From CALAED01 sp036555725 (GTDB lineage: Bacteria; Actinomycetota; Actinomycetes; Streptosporangiales; Streptosporangiaceae): a stretch of DNA of 64,000 nt. The number at the start of each line of letters is the position of its first letter. Positions within the stretch are counted from its first letter, which is position 1. A program made the position numbers and the translations under genes. The stretch spans positions 1-64,000 of the forward strand of contig DATBKU010000031.1 in the NCBI GenBank assembly GCA_036555725.1, written 5' to 3'. Shown piece by piece: positions 24,354 to 32,559 of this stretch. The notes beneath the pieces are model-generated. The model worked only from the letters and a program-made list of their open reading frames with translations. It had not been told where the DNA came from and searched no databases.

Positions 24354-24421
24354 AGTTCTATTCTGATGTAGCGTGCGCTTGTTCGGGAAGTCGGGCGGGA
24401 CGTCGGGAGGGAGCGGCCGGC

Positions 24422-25240
24422 ATGGCATTCGCTGAGCTGGAGAACCTGCGCCTGTTCTACACCGACGACCGCCCCGCCGAGCCGGCGACCGCGCAGAACG
24501 TACCGCTGCTGCTCGTCCACGGGTGGGGCGCCGACTCCCACGAGTGGGCGTGGCACCTCCCGCAGTTGTCGGCCGGGCGGCGGGTCATCGCCGCGGACCT
24601 GCGCGGCCACGGCTACTCCTCGGCGCCCGAGTCCGGCTTCCATCCCCGGGACATGGCGGCCGACCTGATACGGCTGCTCGATCATCTCGGCATCGAGTCG
24701 GTCATCCCGATCGGCCACTCCATGGGCGCGCAGATCGTCAGCATCCTCGCGGTCGAGCACCCGGCCCGCGTGCCCGCGCTGGTCTGCGTCGAGCCCGGGT
24801 ACGGCATCACCGCCGCGGTGGCCGGTGCCTTCCCGCAGATGGTGCGGGCCCTGCACGGCGCCCACGCGAACGAAGCGGCCGTGAAGATCGACGAGTGGTC
24901 GTACACGCCGGCGACGCCGCCCCTGATCCGGCTGTGGCACGCCCGGCGGCTGCTGGCCATGCGGCCGCACGTGCTCGCGGACTCGTTCGCCGGCATGTTC
25001 ACCGACCCCGATCAGATCGGCGTCCGCCCGGCCGCCGATGAGTACCTGGCCCGGCGCGCCTGCCCGGTGCTGTCGCTGTGGGCCGACCCCGCCCAGGCCG
25101 CCTGGGAACAGGGACTGTTCAAGCATCCCGCGTCCACCGCGATCTCCTGGCCCGGCTCGGGGCATCGCCTCCACGAGGAGCGGCCGGCGGAGTTCCTGCT
25201 CGTCGTCACGAACTGGCTCGACAAGCTCGACCTCGTCTAG
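24422..25240 (+). CDS. Alpha/beta hydrolase
   Basis: A 272-residue alpha/beta hydrolase. The oxyanion segment is LLLVHGWGADSHEWAWHL (about 30-47), the nucleophile is in GHSMGAQ (about 99-105), the acid is probably the Asp of LWADPAQ and the base the His of GSGHRLHEE near the C-terminus. It has no signal peptide. Family members include esterases, lactonases, C-C hydrolases and dehalogenases. It is followed within 30 bases by two luciferase-like monooxygenases, a combination that could oxygenate a ketone to a lactone or ester and then hydrolyse it; this is inference. It faces operator site 3. Confidence 0.9.
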   Translation: MAFAELENLRLFYTDDRPAEPATAQNVPLLLVHGWGADSHEWAWHLPQLSAGRRVIAADLRGHGYSSAPESGFHPRDMAADLIRLLDHLGIESVIPIGHSMGAQIVSILAVEHPARVPALVCVEPGYGITAAVAGAFPQMVRALHGAHANEAAVKIDEWSYTPATPPLIRLWHARRLLAMRPHVLADSFAGMFTDPDQIGVRPAADEYLARRACPVLSLWADPAQAAWEQGLFKHPASTAISWPGSGHRLHEERPAEFLLVVTNWLDKLDLV

Positions 25241-25265
25241 GACCCAGCAAGAGGAGAAGTCAGCA

Positions 25266-26516
25266 GTGAAGTTCTCGATATTCCTCAACCCGCAGATCCC
25301 CGGGTCGGGCTACAGCGCCGAGGAGAACGCCAAGGCGAAACGGCCCATCGGGCGGGACGTGGAGTCGTACCAGCGGCTCCTTGACGAGGTACGGGAGATC
25401 GCGGTGCACGCCGACCAGATCGGCTTCGACGCGCTGATGATGACCGAGCATCACTTCCACTCCGAAGGCTTCGAGTTCTCGGTCAACCCGCTGATGTTCC
25501 TCACCGACCTGGCCGCGCGGACCGAGCGGATCCTGCTGGCCCCGCTCGGCATCGTGCTGCCCGCCTGGGACCCGATCCGGGCGGCCGAGGACGTGGCGCT
25601 GCTCGACCACTTCTCCAAGGGCCGGCTGCGGCTCGGCGTGGCCAGGGGCTACCAGAACCGCTGGATGAACGTGCTCGGCCAGCGCTGGCACGCCGCGGCG
25701 GCGCGGTCGGACGGCTCGCAGACCGACACCCGCAACTTCGACGTCTTCGGCGAAATGCTGCACATCATGAAGCTCGCCTGGACGCAGGAAACCTTGAAGT
25801 ACAAGAGCGACGTCGTCGACTACCAGGTGCCGTACCCGTACGAAGGGATCGAGGGCTGGCCGGCGGCCGAGTGGACCAAGACGTTCGGCGCCCCCGGCGA
25901 GATCGACGAGGACGGCGTGATCCGGGCCGTGTCGGTGTGCCCGAAGCCCTACCAGAGCCCGCACCCCGAGCTGTGGCAGCCGTTCACCATCAGCGACCGC
26001 TCGGTCATCCGGGCCGCGCAGGAGAACATCATGCCGTGGATGTTCACCCCGAACCCGGACGAGCACGCCGCCAAGGCCCGGCTCTACCAGGAGGAGTCGG
26101 CCAAGCACGGACGGAACTACAAACTGGGCGAGCACACCGGCATCCTCAAGATCATCGGGATGGCCGATACCCGCGAGGAGGCCATCGCGACGTACGGCAA
26201 GGGCATGCAGAAGGACTTCGCGGCCTTCTTCGGCCCGTTCGGCTACCTGGAGGTGCTGCGTAAGAAGGAGGACGACGCGCACCAGCCGATCAGCCCGGAG
26301 AAGGGCGACTTCAAGCGGATGAACGAGGTCGAGATGGCGCTGCTCGGCGGGCCCGACGACGTCAAGCGCGGCATCCAGCGCATGCTCGACCGGATGCCCG
26401 ACCTGGAATGGTTCGGCCTGTTCATGCAGGGCCAGCAGGGCGTGCTGCCGGTCGACACGGTCAAGCGCAACCTCGAGCTGTTCGCCACCAAGGTCATCCC
26501 CGAGTTCCAGGGCTGA
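25266..26516 (+). CDS. Luciferase-like (LLM) flavin-dependent monooxygenase 3
   Basis: A 416-residue luciferase-fold protein, longer than the other three in the window. It begins VKFSIFLNPQIPGSGYSAEENAKAKRP and has DQIGFDALMMTEHHFHSEG, the classic TEHH motif of LuxA-like flavin monooxygenases, plus RLRLGVARGYQNRWMNVLGQ. The extended insertions fit FMN-using, reductase-fed monooxygenases rather than the compact F420 group. GTG 25266 has GAGGAGAAG just upstream. It follows the hydrolase gene by 25 bases and precedes LLM 4 by 12, so the three form one transcript. Confidence 0.9.
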   Translation: MKFSIFLNPQIPGSGYSAEENAKAKRPIGRDVESYQRLLDEVREIAVHADQIGFDALMMTEHHFHSEGFEFSVNPLMFLTDLAARTERILLAPLGIVLPAWDPIRAAEDVALLDHFSKGRLRLGVARGYQNRWMNVLGQRWHAAAARSDGSQTDTRNFDVFGEMLHIMKLAWTQETLKYKSDVVDYQVPYPYEGIEGWPAAEWTKTFGAPGEIDEDGVIRAVSVCPKPYQSPHPELWQPFTISDRSVIRAAQENIMPWMFTPNPDEHAAKARLYQEESAKHGRNYKLGEHTGILKIIGMADTREEAIATYGKGMQKDFAAFFGPFGYLEVLRKKEDDAHQPISPEKGDFKRMNEVEMALLGGPDDVKRGIQRMLDRMPDLEWFGLFMQGQQGVLPVDTVKRNLELFATKVIPEFQG

Positions 26517-26528
26517 GGGGTCACGCGG

Positions 26529-27407
26529 ATGGAGTTCTGGCTCGGCGCGTCCTTCGCGCCGACCGGTGAGCTGCTGGGGCTGGCCCGGGCGGCGGACCGG
26601 CTCGGGTACGACACGGTGGCGATCTCCGACCACATCTTCTACGCCGACTACGAGGCGGACTACCCGTACACCGACACGGGCGCGCCGCCGTATAAGCCGG
26701 ATACGCACTGGCCGGACGTCTGGGTGATGATCGGTGCGATGGCCGCGATCACCGAGCGGGTTCGGTTCGCGACCAACGTCTACATCGCCCCGGCCCGCGA
26801 CCTGTTCACCGTGGCGAAGGCCACCTCGACCGCCGCCGTGCTCTCGGGCGACCGGGTGCGGTTCGGCGTCGGCGCCGGCTGGTGCGAGGACGAGTTCCGG
26901 CAGACCGGCCAGGACTTCCACACGCGCGGCAGGCGCCTCGACGAGATGCTGCCCGCGCTGCGCACGCTGTGGTCGGGCGGCATGGTCGAGCACCACGGCC
27001 AGGCATACGACTTCGGGCCGCTGCGCATCGCCCCCGTCCCCGACCGGCCGATTCCCGTCTACGTCGGCGGGGACAGCGACGCCGCGCTGCGCCGGGCGGC
27101 CCGCGTCGGTGACGGCTGGATCGGCAACCGCATCTACCGCGAGCCGCAGCTCGCCGAACTGCTCGACCGCCTCGCCGGCTTCCTCGCCGAGTACGGCCGT
27201 ACGCTCGACGACCTCGACGTGATCGCCCCGATCGGCGCGCTGCCCAGCGCGGAGCTCTACCAGAAGTGGGCGGCGCGCGGCGTCACCGGCACGCTGGCCG
27301 CGCCCTGGTGGCTGGCCACCCCGGAGGAGAAGACGCGCCACACCGGCCTCGACCTCAAGATCGCCACCATGGAGCGGTTCGCCGACGAAGTGATCGCCAA
27401 GATGTGA
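26529..27407 (+). CDS. Luciferase-like (LLM) F420-dependent oxidoreductase 4
   Basis: A 292-residue luciferase-fold protein: MEFWLGASFAPTGELLGLARAADRLGYDTVAISDHIFYADYEADY, RVRFATNVYIAPARDLFTVAKA, VRFGVGAGWCEDEF and IPVYVGGDSDAALRRAARVGDGW. It belongs to the TIGR03619-like F420 group by pattern. It is the third gene of the operon starting at 24422. The next gene begins 16 bases on but is of a different functional type (HipA-like), so the catabolic operon may end here. Substrate unknown. Confidence 0.9.
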   Translation: MEFWLGASFAPTGELLGLARAADRLGYDTVAISDHIFYADYEADYPYTDTGAPPYKPDTHWPDVWVMIGAMAAITERVRFATNVYIAPARDLFTVAKATSTAAVLSGDRVRFGVGAGWCEDEFRQTGQDFHTRGRRLDEMLPALRTLWSGGMVEHHGQAYDFGPLRIAPVPDRPIPVYVGGDSDAALRRAARVGDGWIGNRIYREPQLAELLDRLAGFLAEYGRTLDDLDVIAPIGALPSAELYQKWAARGVTGTLAAPWWLATPEEKTRHTGLDLKIATMERFADEVIAKM

Positions 27408-27423
27408 CGCTACGGTGTGGGGC

Positions 27424-28182
27424 ATGCTGCCCCTGGTGACGGCCACCCGGTACGTCGCGCCGCTGCGCGAGGGCGGGTCGCTGCCCGGCCTGGTCGAGGC
27501 CGACGACCTCGGCACCTACGTGGTCAAGTTCACCGGCGCCGGACAGGGCCGCAAGGCGCTGATCGCCGAGATCATCGCCGGGGAGCTGGGCCGCCGGCTC
27601 GGCCTGCGGGTGCCCGACCAGGTGATCATCGATTTCGACCCGGTGATCGGCCGGCACGAGCCGGACGAGGAGGTACAGGACCTCCTCAACGCCAGCCCCG
27701 GCTGGAACCTCGGCATCGACTTCCTGCCGGGCGCGCTCGGATACGATCCGCTGGGCTGGAGCGCCGACCCCGACTTCGCCTCGCAGGTGCTCTGGTTCGA
27801 CGCGCTGATCGGCAACGTCGACCGGAGCTGGCGCAACCCCAACCTGCTGGTCTGGCACGGGGACGTCTGGCTGATCGACCACGGCGCGAGCCTCTACTTC
27901 CACCACACCTGGGCGAGCGCCGCGAGGCTGATCGCCCGGGCGTACGACGCGAGCGACCACGTACTGGCGCCGTACGCCAAGCGGCTGCCGGACGCGGACG
28001 GCGACCTGGCGCCGCGGGTGACCGAGGAACTGCTGCGCGAGGTGGTGGATCTCGTCCCGGAACCCTGGCTGACGGGCGAGCCGGGCTTCGCCGGCGCCCA
28101 GGCCGTTCGGGACGCGTACGTCGCTCAGCTCCTGGCCCGGGTCGCCGCGCCACGCGCCTGGCTCCCGGAGGTCGGCGCATGA
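27424..28182 (+). CDS. HipA-like protein kinase (HipA_2 type)
   Basis: A 252-residue protein resembling the small HipA-like kinase family. TYVVKFTGAGQGRKALIAEIIAGELGRRLG would supply the nucleotide-binding lysine and helix. IGNVDRSWRNPNLLV is the catalytic-loop equivalent (Asp and Asn present) and VWLIDHGASLYF the metal-binding Asp. All expected kinase residues look intact. Full-length HipA toxins are about 440 residues; this lacks the N-terminal subdomain and no HipB-like antitoxin is adjacent. A GTG at 27415 would add three residues. Its stop overlaps the DUF3037 gene by ATGA, and this pairing recurs in many bacteria (family knowledge, not tested here). Confidence 0.85.
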   Translation: MLPLVTATRYVAPLREGGSLPGLVEADDLGTYVVKFTGAGQGRKALIAEIIAGELGRRLGLRVPDQVIIDFDPVIGRHEPDEEVQDLLNASPGWNLGIDFLPGALGYDPLGWSADPDFASQVLWFDALIGNVDRSWRNPNLLVWHGDVWLIDHGASLYFHHTWASAARLIARAYDASDHVLAPYAKRLPDADGDLAPRVTEELLREVVDLVPEPWLTGEPGFAGAQAVRDAYVAQLLARVAAPRAWLPEVGA

Positions 28183-28553
28183 TGGTCTATGAGTACGCCG
28201 TGCTGCGGGTGGTGCCGAGCATCGAGCGCGGCGAGACGATGAACGTCGGGGTCGTCGTCTACTGCCGGGCCAAGGACTTCCTCGGCTGCCGTATCCGCGT
28301 GGACGCAGAGCGGCTGCGCGCGCTCAGCCCGGCGCTCGACGTCGAGGGCGTACGGCATGCCCTGCAGGCCGTCGACGCCGTGTGCTGCGGCGGCGACCAG
28401 GCAGGCCAGGCGGCCGGGGAGTCGCTGGGCGGCCGGTTCCGCTGGCTCACCGCGCCGCGCAGCACGATCGTCCAGCCCGGGCCCGTGCACCCCGGCCTCA
28501 CCGACGACCCGGCCGCCGAGCTGGAGCGCCTCTTCGACCTGCTCGTGGCGTGA
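28179..28553 (+). CDS. DUF3037 protein
   Basis: A 124-residue protein of the DUF3037 family: YEYAVLRVVPSIERGETMNVGVVVYCRAKDFLGCRI is the family core, followed by RLRALSPALDVEGVRHALQAV. It has no signal peptide or membrane segment. It is translationally coupled to the HipA-like kinase, which suggests that the two act together, possibly as kinase and substrate or partner; no function is established for the family to my knowledge. Confidence 0.85.
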   Translation: MMVYEYAVLRVVPSIERGETMNVGVVVYCRAKDFLGCRIRVDAERLRALSPALDVEGVRHALQAVDAVCCGGDQAGQAAGESLGGRFRWLTAPRSTIVQPGPVHPGLTDDPAAELERLFDLLVA

Positions 28554-28651
28554 TCGGGCGGGCCCGCCCCTCTGGTGCGAGGCCGTGCCAATGCAGGCCG
28601 TTTTACCCAAAGTCGCATTCCGATCACCCTGCGTGTTGCAAACTGCGGGAC

Positions 28652-29656
28652 ATGAACAGCCGTGCCTCCCTCGCCGCCGCCGCGTCGGTCGTCGCGGGGC
28701 TCATCGCCCTTCCCACCAGCGCCACCGCGGCGCCCGGCCCGGGAGCGGACGCCCTGACCGCGGTCGTCATCCATGACGTACCGCTGACAACAGAGATCGA
28801 GCAGCGCATCCTGCGGTACTGGACGCCCGACCGGATGACCCGGGCGCTGCCGCCGCTGCGGCCCGGCGCCCGTTCGCGCCCCCAGCCGGCGCGGCTCCCC
28901 TACCGCGTCGCGCCGCAGACCGTGCCGTTCACTTCGGCCAGGCGCGACACCCAGCAGGCCGCGGTGTCGGCGAACAGCCGCGGCGCGGTCTGGCCCGACC
29001 AGGGCCGGGTCCGTGCCACGACGGGCAAGGTCTTCTTCACTATGGGCGGGCGCGACTACCTCTGCTCGGCCGGCACGGTGACCAGCGCGAACCGGGACAC
29101 CGTGGTGACCGCGGGCCACTGCGTGAAGAACGGCACCGGCGCCTGGGCGGAGAACTGGATCTTCGTGCCCGGGTACCGCGACGGCTCGGGTCCCGCCGGC
29201 GGTTTCGTCGCCCGCCGGATGTTCGCCGGCGCCCAGTGGTCCGAGCACGCCGACGACGACTACGACGTCGCCATGGTCGCGCTCGGCACAGCGGACGGCA
29301 AACACGTCACCGATGCCGTCGGCGCCCAGGCCATCGGGTTCAACCGGCCCCGCGGAAACCGGGTCTACGGCTTCGGCTACCCCGCGTCCGGGGCGTACGA
29401 CGGAGAGCGGCTCGTCTACTGCAGCGGGCGGCCGCACACCGACGCGCACTCCCGGGCGCACGGGCTGGGGCTGCGCTGCGACATGACGCAGGGGTCCAGC
29501 GGCGGGCCCTGGCTGACCGACTTCGACCCGGCCACCGGCGCCGGCACGTTCACCTCGGTGAGCAGCTTCAAGTACGCCGACGACAGCGGCACGATGTACG
29601 GCCCGTACTTCGGCGACGCCGTCCGTTCGCTTTACGACAAGGCTCAGCGAGGGTGA
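28652..29656 (+). CDS. Secreted trypsin/V8-like serine protease
   Basis: A 334-residue exported protein. A signal peptide (MNSRASLAAAASVVAGLIAL) with an ATA cleavage site at about residue 26 is followed by a pro-region of about 100 residues. The chymotrypsin-fold domain then has His in TAGHC, Asp in DDDYDVAMVAL and Ser in QGSSGGPW, a complete triad. It resembles streptomycete V8-like trypsin family proteins of unknown substrate. The gene stands alone; a small GGGTG/CACCC hairpin overlaps its stop. Confidence 0.9.
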   Translation: MNSRASLAAAASVVAGLIALPTSATAAPGPGADALTAVVIHDVPLTTEIEQRILRYWTPDRMTRALPPLRPGARSRPQPARLPYRVAPQTVPFTSARRDTQQAAVSANSRGAVWPDQGRVRATTGKVFFTMGGRDYLCSAGTVTSANRDTVVTAGHCVKNGTGAWAENWIFVPGYRDGSGPAGGFVARRMFAGAQWSEHADDDYDVAMVALGTADGKHVTDAVGAQAIGFNRPRGNRVYGFGYPASGAYDGERLVYCSGRPHTDAHSRAHGLGLRCDMTQGSSGGPWLTDFDPATGAGTFTSVSSFKYADDSGTMYGPYFGDAVRSLYDKAQRG

Positions 29657-29670
29657 AAGACACCCCTGCG

Positions 29671-29690
29671 TAACACTCGTCTAACACTCG
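29671..29690. repeat. Direct repeat TAACACTCG, 11-base period
   Basis: Two exact copies of TAACACTCG (29671-29679 and 29682-29690) start 11 bases apart, one helical turn, between the protease stop and the truncated acetyltransferase. They could be a tandem operator half-site; no partner regulator is known. Confidence 0.4.
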
Positions 29691-29769
29691 CGACGTACCG
29701 TGCATATGTGAAGCAAGTAAGAGTGTCGGTGCAGGTCACACGGGCAGCGGCGGCCGACCCCGCGGTACG

Positions 29770-30048
29770 GGCCTCAAGCCGCTGGAGCCCGGGGTGGCCG
29801 AGGTCACACGGATGTATGTACGCCCGGCCCACCGCGGCACCGGCATCGCGCGCCGGCTGTTGCACGAGGTCGAGGACATGGCACGAGAACGGGGCATGAC
29901 CGTGATCCGGCTGGAGACCGGCGACCTGCAGCCCGAGTCGATCGGTCTGTACGGCTCGTCCGGCTACCACCGCATCCCGGCGTTCGGCCAGTACGCCGGG
30001 TCCCCACTCTGCCTCTGCTTCGAAAAGCCGCTGCGCGCCGGCTTCTGA
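29770..30048 (+). pseudogene. N-terminally truncated GNAT acetyltransferase
   Basis: The frame encodes the second half of a GNAT domain: GTGLKPLEPGVAEVTRMYVRPAHRGTGIARRLL, containing the acetyl-CoA-binding RGTGIA loop, then LYGSSGYHRIPAFGQY and LCFEKPL at the end. Complete relatives have some 70 more residues before GLKPLEP, including the first strands of the fold. Upstream in the same frame the translation is Gly/Arg/Ser-rich with no GNAT character, and no start with a ribosome site is seen; the GTG at 29794 gives only 84 residues. I therefore call it a remnant, though a short expressed product cannot be excluded. Confidence 0.6.
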
Positions 30049-30097
30049 CCGGTCGGAGGTTCGACAACGGCGGTGGGCCAACCGCGACAATGGGACG

Positions 30098-31318
30098 GTG
30101 ACTTCGCCTACGACCGAGACCCCCGCCCGGCACACGGGTTCGCGTGACATCGTCGTCCTCGGCTCCACCGGCTCGATCGGCACGCAGGCCATCGATGTCA
30201 TGCGGCGTAACCCGGACCGGTTCCGCGTCGTGGCCCTCGCTGCCGGCGGCTCCCGGGTCGACCTGCTGGCCCGGCAGGCGCTGGAGCTGCGGCCCGAGGC
30301 GGTCGCGGTGGCCAAGGCGTCGGTGGCCCAGGACCTCCAGCTCGCCTTCTACGCCGAGGCCCAGCGGCGCGGGTACGCCACCGGCGACTACCGCATCCCG
30401 CGGATCCTCGCCGGTCCCGAGGCCGTGGCGGAGGTGGCCGCCCACCCGTGCGATGTGGTGCTCAACGGCGTCACCGGGGCGCTCGGGCTCTCCTCGACGC
30501 TCGCCGCGCTGGACGCCGGCCGTACGCTCGCGCTGGCCAACAAGGAGTCGCTGATCGTCGGCGGTCCGCTCGTCAAGGCGCGGGCCAAACCGGGCCAGAT
30601 CGTGCCCGTCGACTCCGAGCACTCGGCGCTCGCCCAGTGCCTGCGCGGCGGCGCCGCCTCGGAGGTACGGCGGCTGGTGCTGACCGCGAGCGGCGGGCCG
30701 TTCCGCGGTCGCGGCCGTAACGAACTCGAGGACGTGACCCCGGAGCAGGCGCTCGCCCACCCCACCTGGGACATGGGCCCGGTCGTCACGATCAACTCGG
30801 CCACCCTGGTCAACAAGGGCCTGGAGGTCATCGAGGCACACCTGCTCTTCGACATCCCCTTCGACCGAATCGAGGTCATGGTGCACCCCCAGTCGGTGAT
30901 CCACTCGATGGTCGAGTTCGCCGACGGATCCACGCTCGCCCAGACCAGCCCGCCCGACATGCGGCTGCCGATCGCGCTGGGCCTGGCCTGGCCGGACCGG
31001 GTCGCCGACGCCGCCCCCGCCGTCGACTGGACGCGGGCGCACACATGGGAGCTGTTCCCGCTCGACGACGAGGCGTTCCCCGCCGTACGGCTGGCGCGGC
31101 ACGTCGGTGCGCTCGGCGGCACCGCCCCGGCCGTCTACAACGCGGCCAACGAAGAGTGCGTCGAGGCCTTTCGCGGCGGAAGGTTGCCCTTTCTGGGGAT
31201 AGTGGACACAGTCGAGCGGGTAGTGACGGAACACGATGTTCTGGACACGGGGGTAACGCTCGATGACGTCCTCGCGGCCGACGCGTGGGCGCGGGCGAGG
31301 GCGCGTGAGCTGACCTAG
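30098..31318 (+). CDS. dxr: 1-deoxy-D-xylulose-5-phosphate reductoisomerase
   Basis: A 406-residue DXR, the second enzyme of the methylerythritol phosphate (MEP) route to isoprenoid precursors. It converts 1-deoxyxylulose 5-phosphate and NADPH to 2-C-methylerythritol 4-phosphate. The NADPH loop is VLGSTGSIGTQAIDV (about 20-34). ALANKESLIVGG, PVDSEHSALAQ (metal-binding Asp/Glu) and TASGGPFRG follow, and MVHPQSVIHSMVEF and GTAPAVYNAANEECVEAF are also conserved. Length is normal. GTG 30098 is the start. It leads a conserved actinobacterial cluster with the M50 protease and ispG. Confidence 0.97.
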   Translation: MTSPTTETPARHTGSRDIVVLGSTGSIGTQAIDVMRRNPDRFRVVALAAGGSRVDLLARQALELRPEAVAVAKASVAQDLQLAFYAEAQRRGYATGDYRIPRILAGPEAVAEVAAHPCDVVLNGVTGALGLSSTLAALDAGRTLALANKESLIVGGPLVKARAKPGQIVPVDSEHSALAQCLRGGAASEVRRLVLTASGGPFRGRGRNELEDVTPEQALAHPTWDMGPVVTINSATLVNKGLEVIEAHLLFDIPFDRIEVMVHPQSVIHSMVEFADGSTLAQTSPPDMRLPIALGLAWPDRVADAAPAVDWTRAHTWELFPLDDEAFPAVRLARHVGALGGTAPAVYNAANEECVEAFRGGRLPFLGIVDTVERVVTEHDVLDTGVTLDDVLAADAWARARARELT

Positions 31319-31350
31319 GCCGCTACCGGCCGCAACCCGCGGGAGAGCGC

Positions 31351-32553
31351 ATGGGCTTCTTCTTCGGCCTCCTCGGTGTGGTCGCGTTCGTGGTCGCGCT
31401 GCTCGCGACGGTCATGCTGCACGAGGCCGGGCACTTCCTCACCGCGAAGCGGTTCGGCATGAAGGCCACGCAGTTCTTCGTGGGGTTCGGGCCGACGCTC
31501 TGGTCCCGGACGCGCGGCGAGACCGAGTACGGCATCAAGGCGGTCCTGCTCGGCGGGTACGTCCGGATCATCGGGTACACGCCGCTGGAGCAGATCGACC
31601 CGCAGGACGAGCACCGGGCGTTCTACCGGCAGCCGGCGAAGCAGCGGGCCGTGGTGATCGGGGCCGGCGTGGTGATCAACTTCGTCATCGGTTTCCTGCT
31701 GCTCGTGCTGCTCAACATGACCACGGGGCTGCCGGCGGGGCAGAACCGCACGACCATCGTCGAATCGATCAGCACCTGCGTGCCGCCCAGCATTGACCGG
31801 CCGTGCGAGTCCGGCGCGCCCAGGCCGCCGGCCGCCCAGGCGGGGCTGCGCGTGGGCGACCGGGTGCTGTCCTTCGCGGGCCGCCCCATCAAGAACTGGG
31901 ATGAGCTGCGCGCCGCCATCCTCGCGACGAAACCGGGCACCGAGGTCACGGTCGTCGTACAGCGCGGGGACCGGGAGCAGACGCTGCGGCTGCGGCCCGC
32001 CGACGTCGACGGCCACGCCTTCGTGGGCATGTCACCCCGGGTGACCGTGGCCCGCTGGGACCGGATGGGCCCGCTGGACGCCTCCGTGACGGCCGGTACC
32101 CAGTTCGGTACGTACCTCGGCCAGCTCGGCCACATCGTCGTCGATCTGCCCGCGGCCATCCCCAAGCTGTTCTCCCCCGACCGCGCCGAGACCCCGGCCG
32201 GGCAGGTGGGCAGCGTGTACGGGGCGGGCCAGGTGTCCGGCGAGATCTTCGCATCCAGTCAGTCCTGGCGCTACAAGGCGTTCCTGTTTCTCTCGCTCGT
32301 CATCTCGGTGAACATCTTCGTAGGAGCGCTCAACGTCATACCCCTCCTGCCGCTGGACGGTGGGCACCTGGCGGTACTGTGTTACGAGCGGATCCGGGCG
32401 TGGATCGCTCGAATGCGGGGGCTTCCCGACCCGGGCACCGTTGATATGACCAAACTCATGCCGGTGACCTACGTTGCCGTCGTGTTGCTCGTCGGACTGG
32501 GGGTATTGCTGATCTTGGCCGACGTGCTGAACCCCTTGAAACTTCCGCAGTAG
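31351..32553 (+). CDS. rseP: RseP/Rip1-type site-2 metalloprotease (M50)
   Basis: A 400-residue integral-membrane zinc protease for regulated intramembrane proteolysis, for example release of sigma factors from anti-sigma proteins. The zinc motif H24-E-A-G-H28 lies in the first membrane helix, a PDZ domain is at about 165-230 (AQAGLRVGDRVLSFAGRPI), and the third ligand is in LPLDGGH near 336. Four membrane segments are expected. It lies 32 bases after dxr and 6 before ispG, the standard actinobacterial order; co-transcription with the MEP genes does not itself imply a shared function. Confidence 0.95.
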   Translation: MGFFFGLLGVVAFVVALLATVMLHEAGHFLTAKRFGMKATQFFVGFGPTLWSRTRGETEYGIKAVLLGGYVRIIGYTPLEQIDPQDEHRAFYRQPAKQRAVVIGAGVVINFVIGFLLLVLLNMTTGLPAGQNRTTIVESISTCVPPSIDRPCESGAPRPPAAQAGLRVGDRVLSFAGRPIKNWDELRAAILATKPGTEVTVVVQRGDREQTLRLRPADVDGHAFVGMSPRVTVARWDRMGPLDASVTAGTQFGTYLGQLGHIVVDLPAAIPKLFSPDRAETPAGQVGSVYGAGQVSGEIFASSQSWRYKAFLFLSLVISVNIFVGALNVIPLLPLDGGHLAVLCYERIRAWIARMRGLPDPGTVDMTKLMPVTYVAVVLLVGLGVLLILADVLNPLKLPQ

Positions 32554-32559
32554 AGGATC

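Noticed and set aside
1..27407. Secondary-metabolite biosynthetic cluster
   Set aside because: Ligases, SDRs and LLM enzymes could suggest one, but there is no PKS, NRPS, terpene synthase, carrier protein or tailoring set; catabolism fits better.
25260..27515. 751-codon minus-strand frame
   Set aside because: Antisense to two luciferase-like genes; His/Val/Arg-rich with no domain.
29708..29899. 63-codon frame beginning GTG in front of the GNAT remnant
   Set aside because: It is out of frame with the GNAT domain and its translation shows no GNAT character.
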